Shown piece after piece: positions 25,552 to 33,844 of a DNA stretch of 64,000 bases. Source of the DNA: Niabella beijingensis (GTDB lineage: Bacteria > Bacteroidota > Bacteroidia > Chitinophagales > Chitinophagaceae); assembly GCF_020034665.1 (NCBI RefSeq), contig NZ_JAIQDI010000002.1:1488001-1552000 (forward strand), in the 5' to 3' direction. Every line of letters starts with the position of its first letter. Position 1 is the stretch's first letter. The notes under the pieces are model-generated. The model searched no databases, had not been told where the DNA came from, and saw only the letters and a list, made by a program, of their open reading frames with translations. The position numbers were made by a program, and so were the translations under genes.

Positions 25552-25572
25552 CGTTAAGTTCAATGGGGCGCA

Positions 25573-25609
25573 GCGGTCCGGGAAGTATTGTTTTTCGGGC
25601 CGCTTTTTT
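25573..25609 (+). terminator. Rho-independent terminator after the NmrA-like gene
   Basis: Stem GCGGTCCG / CGGGCCGC (8 bp, one G-T pair), 15-base loop, then TTTTTT. It lies between the NmrA-like gene and the TPR gene and excludes an upstream start for the latter. Confidence 0.85.
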
Positions 25610-25635
25610 ATGCGGCAGATACAGGATCAGCATTG

Positions 25636-25643
25636 TAACTTTG
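25636..25643 (+). promoter_or_regulatory. -7 promoter element for the TPR gene
   Basis: TAACTTTG, exact TAnnTTTG, 15 bases before the chosen ATG at 25659. Confidence 0.5.
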
Positions 25644-25658
25644 AAAGAAATGCCAGCG

Positions 25659-26741
25659 ATGAAAAAATGGTTCTTACTGACAGCAGCACTCTGGATAGGG
25701 TCTGGTGTAAACGGTCAGGATACGGCACGGATAAAAACACTTATGATGGAGGGGGTGCAGCTGCATGAACGGGGCCAGTATGCCGATGCGATCAAAAAAT
25801 ACGAGGAAGTGCTTGCTGCCGACCCCACGAATATAGTAGCCCAGTACGAGAAGACCTATTCGCTGATGGCGTCAAAAAAATACAAAGAGGCGATTGAATT
25901 GAGCCAGGCTATTATTGAAAATAAAGACGCAGAGCCTGCTATGATCGGCAATGCCTACAGTACCTGGGGATCTGCAGTGGACGAAGAAGGCGATCATAAA
26001 AAGGCATTGAAAATTTATGATGCCGGAATAAAAAAAGTACCGGCCTATAATATGCTGAATTACAACAAGGCCATCACGTATTTCCGGATGAATGAAGCCG
26101 GGAAAGGGGTCGATGAGTTGAAGCAATCTTTATTAAAGAATCCGCGCCACCCGGCATCGCATTTTTTGCTGGGACGGATTATGTACCACCGCAGGAATAA
26201 GATGGCGGGCATGATGCCACTGCTGGTATACCTCCTGTATGACAACAAAAGTAAACGGGCAGAGGAAGCGCTGACAACCGTACGATCCATTGTGGAGGCT
26301 GGTGTAAAGCAACAGGATTCGGCACATTATTCCATTGATATTGCTCCCGGGGCTTTGGTAAAACGCAGCAATAAAAGTGCAGCAGCGGATGATGATTTCA
26401 GTTCGATGGAGCTGTTCCTGGGGCTAAATGCAGCTGCTGCCGTATCAAAAACAAAGGAAATGCTTCCGGCCGACCGTTTTGCCTATCTGCTGAAGCAGGT
26501 GATCGGGAACCTGGCAGAACAGAAGGGGCATACCGGTTTTTACGGAACATTTTATATGCCGTTTTTCACCAGGCTGCACCAGGAAGCACTTACGGAAAGT
26601 TTTGCCCACCATATCTTTTTTCCCACCGGGAATGTGATGAACGAAGTATGGGTGCAGGATCACCAGGAGCAAATGAAAGAGTTACAGGCCTGGGCGATGA
26701 ACTATAAATGGCCCGTTGCTGCGGCAGCCGGGAAGGAGTGA
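25659..26741 (+). CDS. Secreted TPR-repeat protein
   Basis: A 360-residue exported protein: signal peptide MKKWFLLTAALWIGSGVNGQ, then about four tetratricopeptide repeats (about residues 25-180), for example ARIKTLMMEGVQLHERGQYADAIKKYEEVLAADP and AYNMLNYNKAITYFRMNEAGKGVDELKQSLLKNPRHP. The C-terminal half is a less recognisable alpha-helical domain ending with HIFFPTGNVMNEVWVQDHQEQMKELQAWAMNYKWP. TPRs act as protein-binding scaffolds. The function is unknown. I start at the ATG 25659 because of the signal peptide and the -7 element, and because the earlier frame runs through a terminator. It is monocistronic and ends 68 bases before thyA. Confidence 0.8.
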   Translation: MKKWFLLTAALWIGSGVNGQDTARIKTLMMEGVQLHERGQYADAIKKYEEVLAADPTNIVAQYEKTYSLMASKKYKEAIELSQAIIENKDAEPAMIGNAYSTWGSAVDEEGDHKKALKIYDAGIKKVPAYNMLNYNKAITYFRMNEAGKGVDELKQSLLKNPRHPASHFLLGRIMYHRRNKMAGMMPLLVYLLYDNKSKRAEEALTTVRSIVEAGVKQQDSAHYSIDIAPGALVKRSNKSAAADDDFSSMELFLGLNAAAAVSKTKEMLPADRFAYLLKQVIGNLAEQKGHTGFYGTFYMPFFTRLHQEALTESFAHHIFFPTGNVMNEVWVQDHQEQMKELQAWAMNYKWPVAAAAGKE

Positions 26742-26809
26742 ATGCACAGGTTTCGCACAGGTAATACCGCAGATTTCCGGGATGGCGCTATAATCGTTAT
26801 CTTGCAGCC

Positions 26810-27634
26810 ATGCAGCAGTATTTAGATTTGTTACAACATATTCTGAATGAGGGGGTTGAAAAGACCGACCGCACAGGTACGGGCACCATTTCCACATTCG
26901 GGTACCAGATGCGTTTTGATCTTCAGCAAGGGTTTCCCATGGTCACTACAAAGAAACTGCACCTGAAAAGCATTATCTATGAATTGCTCTGGTTCCTGAA
27001 GGGCGATACCAATACTGGTTATCTGAAGGAGCACGGGGTACGTATCTGGGATGAATGGGCCGATGAAAACGGAGACCTGGGTCCTGTTTATGGAAAGCAG
27101 TGGAGAAGCTGGGAAGGAAAGGACGGTAAAGTGGTGGATCAGATCACAGACCTTATTCAGCAGATCAAAAAGAACCCGGACAGCCGCCGTCTGATCATCA
27201 GTGCCTGGAATGTAGGTGAACTCTCGGAAATGGCGCTGATGCCCTGTCATACCTTGTTCCAGTTTTATGTGGCGGCACCGAAAACAGCTGACGGAATGCC
27301 TGGAAAGCCCCGCCTCAGTTGCCAGCTTTACCAACGGTCGGCAGACGTGTTCCTGGGCGTGCCCTTCAATATTGCCTCCTACGCCTTGCTGACGCTCATG
27401 ATCGCCCAGGTATGCGGCCTGGAGCCGGGAGAATTCATACACAGCTTTGGGGATGTACATATCTACAGCAATCACCTGGAGCAGGTAAAGCTGCAATTAT
27501 CCCGCACGCCCTATTCTTTGCCGCAAATGAAGATCAACCCGGAGGTGAAAAGTATCTTTGATTTTAATTACGGTGATTTTGAACTGGTAAACTATCAGGC
27601 ACATCCCGGTATCAAAGGTGTGGTGGCGGTTTAA
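26810..27634 (+). CDS. thyA: Thymidylate synthase
   Basis: Methylates dUMP to dTMP using methylenetetrahydrofolate, producing dihydrofolate; cytoplasmic dimer. 274 residues. The active-site motif [14 protein letters not shown] carries Cys146; [36 protein letters not shown] and [16 protein letters not shown] are family blocks. It is about 10 residues longer than E. coli ThyA because of an insertion before SCQLYQRS ([15 protein letters not shown]). The next gene is dihydrofolate reductase, 41 bases downstream, completing the dihydrofolate recycling step in an operon. Confidence 0.97.
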   Translation: MQQYLDLLQHILNEGVEKTDRTGTGTISTFGYQMRFDLQQGFPMVTTKKLHLKSIIYELLWFLKGDTNTGYLKEHGVRIWDEWADENGDLGPVYGKQWRSWEGKDGKVVDQITDLIQQIKKNPDSRRLIISAWNVGELSEMALMPCHTLFQFYVAAPKTADGMPGKPRLSCQLYQRSADVFLGVPFNIASYALLTLMIAQVCGLEPGEFIHSFGDVHIYSNHLEQVKLQLSRTPYSLPQMKINPEVKSIFDFNYGDFELVNYQAHPGIKGVVAV

Positions 27635-27675
27635 CACAGGCCTGCATTTAAATTTTATACTATTATTTTACATTT

Positions 27676-28164
27676 ATGATTATATCACTGGTAGCCGCCG
27701 CATCCAATAATAATGTCATCGGTAAGGATAACAAATTACTGTGGTCCCTGCCCAATGATATGAAGCATTTTAAAAATGTAACCTGGGGGATGCCGGTTGT
27801 AATGGGACGTAAGACCTTTGAATCTTTTAAGCAGCCACTGGCCGGCAGAAAGAATATCGTCCTGAGCAATAACAAAAACCTGAAGATCGATAACGCCATT
27901 GTTGCCCGCAGCCTGAAGGATGTGGAACTGCTGGTAAAGGAAATGGATGTCAAGGAACTGATGGTCATAGGAGGGGGGGAGATCTACAAACTTTATCTTC
28001 CAAAGGCCAACCGCATTTACCTTACCCGTGTGGACACCGCTCTTGAAGGAGATGCTTTTTTCCCGGTATTTGATCAGAACGCCTGGACCCTGAAAAGCAA
28101 GCAGGAGTATAAAGCGGATGATAAACACCTGTTTGATTATACATTTGAGCTCTGGGAGCGATAA
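27676..28164 (+). CDS. folA: Dihydrofolate reductase
   Basis: Reduces dihydrofolate to tetrahydrofolate with NADPH; target of trimethoprim. 162 residues. Motifs: ISLVAAASNNNVIGKDNKLLWSLPNDMKHFKNVT (substrate acidic residue in the PND segment), VVMGRKTFESF, and LMVIGGGEIYKLYLPKANRIYLTRVD. It lies downstream of thyA in an operon, which regenerates the folate that ThyA oxidises. The start ATG at 27676 gives the standard N-terminus. Confidence 0.96.
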   Translation: MIISLVAAASNNNVIGKDNKLLWSLPNDMKHFKNVTWGMPVVMGRKTFESFKQPLAGRKNIVLSNNKNLKIDNAIVARSLKDVELLVKEMDVKELMVIGGGEIYKLYLPKANRIYLTRVDTALEGDAFFPVFDQNAWTLKSKQEYKADDKHLFDYTFELWER

Positions 28165-28175
28165 CGGCGGCAAAT

Positions 28176-28208
28176 TCTAATTCCAAATTTTAAATTCTAA
28201 ATTTTACA
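28176..28208. repeat. AT-rich CTAAATT-type spacer repeat
   Basis: AATTCTAATTCCAAATTTTA followed by AATTCTAAATTTTACATT: a short run of CTAAATT-like units between folA and the methyltransferase gene. Similar runs occur at 16128-16160, 31781-31814 and 32189-32270. Confidence 0.5.
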
Positions 28209-29009
28209 TTGGTCTATTCTCCGTTAATTGCTGCATCGAAATATTTCAATTATTATATCCATGCTTCCAACAGCAAAGGACATGGAATGCATTCTCCTTT
28301 TGTGTTTGAGTTCATCACGCGGGTGATGAATGATTTTACCCGTTATCCGGATTATGACAAAGTGGAATCCCTGCGCCGGAAACTAAAAAAAGACCCTGCG
28401 GTGCTTATCGTGGATGATTTTGGTGCCGGTTCCGCCAAAACAAAATCAAGTGCCCGTAAAGTGGCATCTATTGCAAAAAATGCAGCCAAGCCTGCCAAGT
28501 TCGGACAACTCATGTATCGGATGGTCCGTCATTACGGTGCTAAGCACATACTGGAAATGGGGACTTCCCTTGGTATTACCACGGCATACCTGGCTGCAGC
28601 CGCGCCGGACGCAAGGGTCATTACGATGGAGGGCGCACCGGCAGTGGCGGATCTGGCCCGGAGTAATTTTGCTGATCTGGGCCTGAAGAACATCGAACTG
28701 GTGGAGGGGAATTTTGATGATACCCTTCCGGCAGTGCTGGAAAAAATGCCGAAGCTGGATCTTGTTTTCCTGGATGGCAATCACCGCCAGGAGCCTACGG
28801 AACGTTATTTCAGGCAGCTGTTGCCGCATACGCATGAAGAAACCCTGCTGATCTTCGATGATATTCACTGGAGCAGCGGAATGGAAGCCGCCTGGAAAAC
28901 AGTGGTGTCGGATGCCGCGGTGACCTGTGACATCGACCTGTTCTATATCGGTATTGTAAGTTTCCGGAAAGCATTTAAGGAAAAGCAACAATTTGCGATC
29001 CGGTTCTAA
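28209..29009 (+). CDS. Class I SAM-dependent O-methyltransferase-like protein
   Basis: A 266-residue protein. The N-terminal 70 residues (YFNYYIHASNSKGHGMHSPFVFEFITRVM) are a conserved Bacteroidota segment, followed by a Rossmann-type methyltransferase domain: HILEMGTSLGITTAYLAAA (SAM-binding), VITMEGAPAVADLA, LVEGNFDD, and LVFLDGNHRQEPT, then FDDIHWSSGM. It resembles the AdoMet O-methyltransferase-3 group. No acceptor is known. The only in-frame start near the conserved N-terminus is TTG at 28209, since an in-frame stop lies at 28191. Its 3' end overlaps the convergent TMEM175-type gene by 4 bases. Confidence 0.85.
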   Translation: MVYSPLIAASKYFNYYIHASNSKGHGMHSPFVFEFITRVMNDFTRYPDYDKVESLRRKLKKDPAVLIVDDFGAGSAKTKSSARKVASIAKNAAKPAKFGQLMYRMVRHYGAKHILEMGTSLGITTAYLAAAAPDARVITMEGAPAVADLARSNFADLGLKNIELVEGNFDDTLPAVLEKMPKLDLVFLDGNHRQEPTERYFRQLLPHTHEETLLIFDDIHWSSGMEAAWKTVVSDAAVTCDIDLFYIGIVSFRKAFKEKQQFAIRF

Positions 29010-29593
29010 TCTTCCTCATTGCGGTATATTTTTTCGATCCGTTTATCAGGAATGAACCAGATGATCGCCACGATCGTATACAGCGCGATCCCCACCCAGG
29101 TGGAAACAAAAGAAGAACCGATCCCCGCAATATAGAGGATGCCGGATATTTTCCCCTTGGAATCAGTCCCTACAGCCCGGGCCAGTTTGCAATCCGGTCC
29201 GCCGGCTTTTATCAGTTCCTTCTGCAGGATCAAATAGGCCACGGCTGCCATGGCCAGCACTATACCATATATTGCCACGGGCAGCGGCTGCATATAGTGA
29301 TGATCCATCCACGCAGTGGTAAAAGGAAAGAGCGATAGCCAGAACAGGAGGTTCAGGTTCTTCCAGAGAACGGCTCCGTTTATCTTATCCACCAGGTGAA
29401 ACATATGGTGGTGATTGTTCCAGTAAATACCCACATAAATAAAGCTCAATACATAGCTCAGGAAAGTAGGAAGCAATGCCAGCAGCGACTTCAGTGTATA
29501 GTCCTCTTCCGGCGGACGCAGTTCCAGCACCATAATGGTAATGATGATGGCGAGCACACCATCGCTGAAGGCTTCGAGTCTTGACTTGGTCAT
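29006..29593 (-). CDS. TMEM175-family (DUF1211) potassium channel-like protein
   Basis: A 195-residue membrane protein with six helices. The first helix has the diagnostic motif RLEAFSDGVLAIIITIMVLEL (FSDG), which lines the pore in prokaryotic TMEM175 K+ channels. Further helices: YVLSFIYVGIYWNNHHHMFH, LFWLSLFPFTTAWMDHH, AIYGIVLAMAAVAYLILQ, GILYIAGIGSSFVSTWVGIALYTIV. The length fits the bacterial single-repeat form, which assembles as a tetramer. It ends with RIEKIYRNEED. It lies downstream of tpx but is separated from it by a strong terminator. Confidence 0.9.
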   Translation of the reverse strand: MTKSRLEAFSDGVLAIIITIMVLELRPPEEDYTLKSLLALLPTFLSYVLSFIYVGIYWNNHHHMFHLVDKINGAVLWKNLNLLFWLSLFPFTTAWMDHHYMQPLPVAIYGIVLAMAAVAYLILQKELIKAGGPDCKLARAVGTDSKGKISGILYIAGIGSSFVSTWVGIALYTIVAIIWFIPDKRIEKIYRNEED

Positions 29594-29610
29594 ATAATGT
29601 AAAATAAAAA

Positions 29611-29645
29611 AAGGTGTATAAATATAAAGAGAATTTATACACCTT
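29611..29645 (-). terminator. Rho-independent terminator after tpx
   Basis: Perfect 13-bp stem AAGGTGTATAAAT / ATTTATACACCTT with a 9-base loop. On the minus strand it is followed by TTTTTTT (plus A run 29606-29612). It lies 21 bases after the tpx stop. Confidence 0.9.
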
Positions 29646-29665
29646 GGAATTTTTTACAGGATGGA

Positions 29666-30163
29666 CTATTGTAATGCGGTCAGTGCTGCCTCATAGTCGG
29701 GTTCTGAAGTGATCTCGGGAACCTGTTCCGTATAAACCACATCGCCGTCGGCATTGGCCACTACAACGGCACGGCTCAGCAGGCCTTTCATCGGTGAATC
29801 GGCAAAAGTGACCCCGTAGGCATCGCCGAAATCACCCCTGAAATCGGAAAGGGTTTCTACATTGCTGATGCCTTCTGCGGCGCAGAAGCGGCTGAGTGCA
29901 AACGGCAGGTCCTTGGAAATGTTCAGTACTACTGTATTGTCCAGGGCCGCGGCCTTTTCATTGAATTTTCTCACGGATGCCGCGCAAACACCGGTATCAA
30001 CGCTGGGAAAAATATTCAGTACGATCTTTTTACCGGCATAGTCCGACAGCTTTTTCTCTGCCAGCCCGGAGTTGACCAGTGTAAAATCTTTCAGCTTGCT
30101 TCCTTTTTCAGGTAATGCTCCAACAGTGGTAACCGGATTCCCTTTTAACGTAATTGATGCCAT
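29666..30163 (-). CDS. tpx: Thiol peroxidase
   Basis: Peroxiredoxin that reduces H2O2 and organic peroxides through thioredoxin. 165 residues, standard for Tpx. The peroxidatic cysteine is Cys60 in [18 protein letters not shown] and the resolving one is Cys94 in LSRFCAAEG, the typical Tpx spacing. I start at [11 protein letters not shown], 18 codons inside the longest open frame, because this is the family N-terminus and the upstream part overlaps the promoter region. It is monocistronic with its own terminator. An upstream 15-bp palindrome covers a -7 element, hinting at peroxide-responsive control. Confidence 0.95.
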   Translation of the reverse strand: MASITLKGNPVTTVGALPEKGSKLKDFTLVNSGLAEKKLSDYAGKKIVLNIFPSVDTGVCAASVRKFNEKAAALDNTVVLNISKDLPFALSRFCAAEGISNVETLSDFRGDFGDAYGVTFADSPMKGLLSRAVVVANADGDVVYTEQVPEITSEPDYEAALTALQ

Positions 30164-30200
30164 AATATTGAATTTATATAATAGGTGAAACACAAAGAAA

Positions 30201-30215
30201 GCAAAATTATTTTGC
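30201..30215. promoter_or_regulatory. 7-1-7 palindrome overlapping the tpx -7 element
   Basis: GCAAAATTATTTTGC is a perfect 7-1-7 palindrome. It overlaps the minus-strand -7 element TAATTTTG (30202-30209) about 40 bases before the tpx ATG. Fur/PerR-family boxes have the same 7-1-7 layout, though the sequence differs from the Bacillus PerR consensus. Confidence 0.45.
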
Positions 30216-30341
30216 AATCACCGGCTGCTCCCGGTTTTTTGAAGATAAAATAACAGTTGGGGGTAACCGGTATAAAAATCCACAGGGACCTCCGCCGTTT
30301 TTACGGTTAATTTCTTTAACTTACCTGGTATAACCTTGTGT

Positions 30342-31463
30342 ATGATCATTGGCGTTTTACAGGAACCTTCTTTTGAAACCAGAGTGTCCCTTAATGCAGA
30401 TGCAGTAGCTGCACTCGTAAAAAAGAACCATACGGTTTATGTGGAGCCGGGTGCCGGAACAAAAGCTCTTTGCAGCGATGCAGACTATGAAAAAGCCGGT
30501 GCCGGGATTGTACCGCGTGCCGAAGTAGAGAAGAACGCCCTGGTACTGTTATCCATTCATTTGCCGGGATTCCTTTCCTCCGAAATGGCAGCAAAAACGA
30601 TGATCGGTGTGTACCAGCCGTTATCCAATCCGGAATTGATGCAGGAGTACGCAGCAAAAGGCAGTACACTTTTTTCACTGGATATGCTGCCCCGTACCAC
30701 CCGGGCACAAACCATGGATGTATTGAGCTCCCAGGCGAATATCGCCGGTTATAAAGCCGTTTTACTGGCAGCAGGTATGTACGCCCGCTATTTCCCGATG
30801 TTCATGACCGCAGCAGGGAGTATTGCACCGGCAAAAGTGCTGATCCTCGGAGCAGGAGTGGCCGGTTTGCAGGCCATAGCTACCGCACGCCGTCTGGGGG
30901 CAGTAGTGGAAGTGTTTGACACCCGCCCCGCGGTTAAAGAAGAAGTACTGAGCCTTGGGGCAAAGTTTGTGGAGGTGGAGGGCGCTGCAGATGCGAGTAC
31001 TTCCGGCGGTTATGCGGTGGAGCAGTCGGAAGCCTACCGGCAGCAGCAGCAGCAACGTATTGCAGAGAGTGTGGCCAGGGCGGATATTATCATCACCACA
31101 GCACAGATACCCGGCAAAAAAGCTCCCCTGCTGATCACCGAAAGCATGCTGCAGGCGATGCGCCCCGGATCCGTAATCGTGGACCTGGCAGCTGCAACGG
31201 GTGGTAATACGCCGTTTACAAAAGACAACGAAACAATGGTGCTCAACGGGATCTCTATTGTTGGAAATTCAAACCTGGCGGCCACCATGCCGGCAGATGC
31301 CAGTAAGCTCTACGGCAGGAATGTGAGTAATTTCCTGGAACTCCTCATTAATAAGGAAGGGGAACTGGAGCTAAATAGCGAAGATGAATTGGTCAGAGGG
31401 GCCTGTATCACGCATAACGGAGCCGTGGTGCATGAACGTATCCGCTCCCTGCTGGACAAATAA
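30342..31463 (+). CDS. pntAA: NAD(P) transhydrogenase subunit alpha part 1
   Basis: NAD(H)-binding component (domain I) of proton-translocating transhydrogenase, which uses the proton gradient to make NADPH from NADH. 373 residues from the ATG at 30342 (MIIGVLQEPSFETRVSL). Motifs: ALDA-type core LILGAGVAGLQAIATARRLGAVVEVFDTR for NAD binding, and AQIPGKKAPLLITESMLQAMRPGSVIVDLAAATGGN. It is a stand-alone soluble part 1; the membrane part follows as pntAB, as in many bacteria with three-gene pnt operons. A -7-like TAACCTTG at 30331-30338 would give an almost leaderless mRNA. Confidence 0.93.
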   Translation: MIIGVLQEPSFETRVSLNADAVAALVKKNHTVYVEPGAGTKALCSDADYEKAGAGIVPRAEVEKNALVLLSIHLPGFLSSEMAAKTMIGVYQPLSNPELMQEYAAKGSTLFSLDMLPRTTRAQTMDVLSSQANIAGYKAVLLAAGMYARYFPMFMTAAGSIAPAKVLILGAGVAGLQAIATARRLGAVVEVFDTRPAVKEEVLSLGAKFVEVEGAADASTSGGYAVEQSEAYRQQQQQRIAESVARADIIITTAQIPGKKAPLLITESMLQAMRPGSVIVDLAAATGGNTPFTKDNETMVLNGISIVGNSNLAATMPADASKLYGRNVSNFLELLINKEGELELNSEDELVRGACITHNGAVVHERIRSLLDK

Positions 31464-31476
31464 TAAAACAAGTATT

Positions 31477-31779
31477 ATGTTGGAATGGATAGCAGCAAAT
31501 CAGCAGATCATCTACATTGTAGTGCTGATGATCTTTGTGGGTATTGAGGTCATCGGGCATGTACCCAGCGTATTACATACCCCGTTGATGAGCGGCGCCA
31601 ATGCCATTCATGGGGTGGTCATTATCGGAGCCATCATCGTCATGGGGAAGGCCGAACCCGGCAATTACCTGGCACTGATACTCGGCTTCCTGGCGGTTGT
31701 GGTAGGCACGCTCAATGTAGTAGGCGGCTTTGTGGTAACGGACCGGATGCTGGAGATGTTTAGGAAAAAGAAAAGGTAA
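31477..31779 (+). CDS. pntAB: NAD(P) transhydrogenase subunit alpha part 2
   Basis: A 100-residue membrane subunit that forms part of the proton channel (domain II). Three to four helices: IIYIVVLMIFVGIEVIGHV, GANAIHGVVIIGAIIVMG, and YLALILGFLAVVVGTLNVVGGFVVTDRMLEMF. The last sequence is diagnostic of PntAB. I place the start at the ATG 31477, 13 bases after pntAA, since earlier in-frame codons overlap the pntAA end. The expected next gene, pntB, is separated by a four-helix-bundle gene. Confidence 0.93.
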   Translation: MLEWIAANQQIIYIVVLMIFVGIEVIGHVPSVLHTPLMSGANAIHGVVIIGAIIVMGKAEPGNYLALILGFLAVVVGTLNVVGGFVVTDRMLEMFRKKKR

Positions 31780-31790
31780 AATTCAAAACA

Positions 31791-32215
31791 CTAAGCACTA
31801 AATTCTAAATTTTAATGTCTGAGAATAAAGTTTATGACCTGGAAAACAGAACTGAGAAGTTTTCACTCGCGGTCAGGAACTTTTGTTTGAAGCTAAAGGC
31901 AGATTTATTTAACAGGGTTTATATACAACAGGTATTGCGTTCCGCAGGTTCTGTGGCCGCCAATTATATTGAAGCTAATGATAATTTGGGCGATAAGGAC
32001 CTGAAACATAAAATCAGGATCTGTAAAAAGGAATCGAAAGAAACAAAACTCTGGATGAAACATCTTTTAATTTATGATCAAATTGAATTGGAAAACGAGC
32101 GACAGGCGTTGATCCGGGAAAGTGATGAGCTGATGAGGATTTTTGCTGCTATTTTACGGAAGCTTAATAGCTAAATAAATTTCAATAAGGGTCGATGTTA
32201 GAATTTAATGCTTAG
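31791..32215. mobile_element. Candidate cassette: four-helix-bundle gene flanked by 18-bp inverted repeats
   Basis: Left end CTAAGCACTAAATTCTAA (31791-31808) is the inverted counterpart of the right end TTAGAATTTAATGCTTAG (32198-32215): 17 of 18 positions match. The element holds one gene and sits between pntAB and pntB, two genes normally adjacent. No target-site duplication is obvious and no transposase is encoded, so movement would be in trans or the flanks may be dispersed CTAAATT-type repeats. Confidence 0.45.
31815..32174 (+). CDS. Four-helix-bundle protein (S23/IVS-type, TIGR02436)
   Basis: A 119-residue all-helical protein of the family first known from open frames inside 23S rRNA intervening sequences and related to Avd of diversity-generating retroelements. 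Visible family pattern: YDLENRTEKFSLAVRNFCLKLK, then VLRSAGSVAANYIEANDN and HKIRICKKESKETKLWMKHLL, then ALIRESDELMRIFAAILRKL. It probably forms a pentamer with a basic surface. Its molecular role is unknown. It lies inside the pnt operon between pntAB and pntB, with near-perfect inverted repeats at both sides, which is odd for a metabolic operon. No reverse transcriptase or variable repeat is nearby. Confidence 0.88.
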   Translation: MSENKVYDLENRTEKFSLAVRNFCLKLKADLFNRVYIQQVLRSAGSVAANYIEANDNLGDKDLKHKIRICKKESKETKLWMKHLLIYDQIELENERQALIRESDELMRIFAAILRKLNS

Positions 32216-32273
32216 TACTTAGTATTTAGAATTTAGGGTTTAATATTTAGAACTTAGTAACTTAATATTTTTC

Positions 32274-33707
32274 ATGAATCTGCTTACGTTTTGTTACCTG
32301 ATCTCCTCCATCACCTTCATCATCGGACTGAAGTTATTGTCTGGCCCGGCTACTGCGCGTAGAGGGAACCTTATTGCAGCGGCGGGCATGCTGCTGGCCA
32401 TTCTGGGAACGGTTTTTTTATACCAGGATGAACGAGGAACACGGCTGGGTAATTACGGCTGGATCTTTGGCGGCATCTTTATCGGTGCGGTCATCGGCAC
32501 GCTTGCTGCAAAAAAAGTAAAGATGACGGCCATGCCGGAAATGGTGAGCATGTTCAATGGCATGGGCGGACTCTGCGCGGCGCTGATATCGATCGTGGAA
32601 TTTGATTACCTGGGGGAATTGCATCATACCATCAGGGATACCTATTACGGAAGCACAGCGCTTCCCGCATTTACCGGCCACCTGGTGATCATTCTGCTGG
32701 GGTTGATCATCGGATCGGTCTCTTTTTCCGGCAGTGTCGTGGCCTGGGGAAAGCTGAACGGGACAATCAAAGACCGTTCTTTTAAAGGACAGCATATCGT
32801 AAACCTTCTTGTATTGCTGGTCATCCTGCTGGCTTCCGTTTTTCTGGTCGTCCGGTTTGATGCTTCCGCAAGCTGGATCTTTTACGGGGTCCTTGCACTG
32901 GCACTGGTATACGGACTGCTGTTTGTGCTGCCCATCGGTGGCGCCGACATGCCCGTGGTCATCTCCCTGCTCAATTCTTTTACCGGTGTAGCGGCCGCCT
33001 GCGGCGGATTTTTATATAATAATAAAGTGATGCTGACCGGCGGGATCCTGGTAGGTGCAGCCGGAACCCTGCTTACGATCCTGATGTGCAGGGCTATGAA
33101 CCGTTCCTTACTCAATGTACTGGTGGGATCTTTTGGCGGCGGTACCGCTGCTGCTGCCGGTAACAAAGCCCAGGGAGCCGTAAAGGAGATCAGTCTTACG
33201 GATGCTGCGGTCGTAATGGGCTATGCCCAGAAAGTAGTGATCGTGCCGGGATACGGACTGGCCGTAGCACAGGCGCAGCATACCTGCCATGAGCTGGAAA
33301 AACTGCTGGAGAGCAGGGGTGTGGAAGTACAATATGCCATTCACCCGGTGGCAGGCCGCATGCCGGGACATATGAATGTGTTGCTGGCCGAAGCAGATGT
33401 GCCCTATGAGAAACTGCTGGAAATGGAACAGGCAAATGAGGTCTTTCCTCATGCGGATGTGGTACTGGTACTTGGCGCCAATGATGTGGTGAACCCGGCT
33501 GCAAAAACGGATCCGGCTTCTCCCATCTATGGCATGCCGGTGCTGGAAGTGGAGCTGGCAAAAATGGTGATCGTCAATAAGCGGAGCATGAAACCTGGCT
33601 ATGCGGGCATTGAGAATGAATTGTTCTTTAGCCCGAAGACCTCCATGCTGTTCGGCGATGCCAAAAAAGTACTGCAGGAGCTGGCGGCGGCGCTTAAGAA
33701 TATTTAA
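32274..33707 (+). CDS. pntB: NAD(P) transhydrogenase subunit beta
   Basis: Carries the remaining proton-channel helices and the NADP(H)-binding domain III. 477 residues. The N-terminal two thirds are hydrophobic (about nine helices); domain III starts near residue 310 with VVIVPGYGLAVAQAQHTCHELEKLL (nucleotide-binding GYGLAVAQAQ), then AIHPVAGRMPGHMNVLLAEADVPYE and VLVLGANDVVNPAAKTDPASPIYGMPVLEV, all diagnostic. It is 99 bases after the four-helix-bundle gene and about 494 bases from pntAB. Its expression now depends on read-through of the inserted gene or an internal promoter. Confidence 0.95.
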   Translation: MNLLTFCYLISSITFIIGLKLLSGPATARRGNLIAAAGMLLAILGTVFLYQDERGTRLGNYGWIFGGIFIGAVIGTLAAKKVKMTAMPEMVSMFNGMGGLCAALISIVEFDYLGELHHTIRDTYYGSTALPAFTGHLVIILLGLIIGSVSFSGSVVAWGKLNGTIKDRSFKGQHIVNLLVLLVILLASVFLVVRFDASASWIFYGVLALALVYGLLFVLPIGGADMPVVISLLNSFTGVAAACGGFLYNNKVMLTGGILVGAAGTLLTILMCRAMNRSLLNVLVGSFGGGTAAAAGNKAQGAVKEISLTDAAVVMGYAQKVVIVPGYGLAVAQAQHTCHELEKLLESRGVEVQYAIHPVAGRMPGHMNVLLAEADVPYEKLLEMEQANEVFPHADVVLVLGANDVVNPAAKTDPASPIYGMPVLEVELAKMVIVNKRSMKPGYAGIENELFFSPKTSMLFGDAKKVLQELAAALKNI

Positions 33708-33832
33708 ACTATTTTTCCTGCCGGGCTTTTCTGTTGCTATGACAGGCACAGGCATTTTTCGCGGGCTCTTTCCCGGAGACTCTGCCCGAAATAAACCCTG
33801 CCGGCGCCACGGGTTTACAGGTGTCAAATCAT

Positions 33833-33840
33833 TAGTTTTG
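33833..33840 (+). promoter_or_regulatory. -7 promoter element for the RsmF-like gene; predicts leaderless GTG start
   Basis: TAGTTTTG, exact TAnnTTTG, ends 4 bases before the GTG at 33845. Confidence 0.5.
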
Positions 33841-33844
33841 CAGG

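Noticed and set aside
25563..25658. Longer N-terminus for the TPR protein
   Set aside because: This stretch is a rho-independent terminator and a promoter; the signal peptide starts at 25659.
31791..32215. Diversity-generating retroelement
   Set aside because: The four-helix-bundle protein is related to Avd, but there is no reverse transcriptase, template repeat or variable-repeat target.
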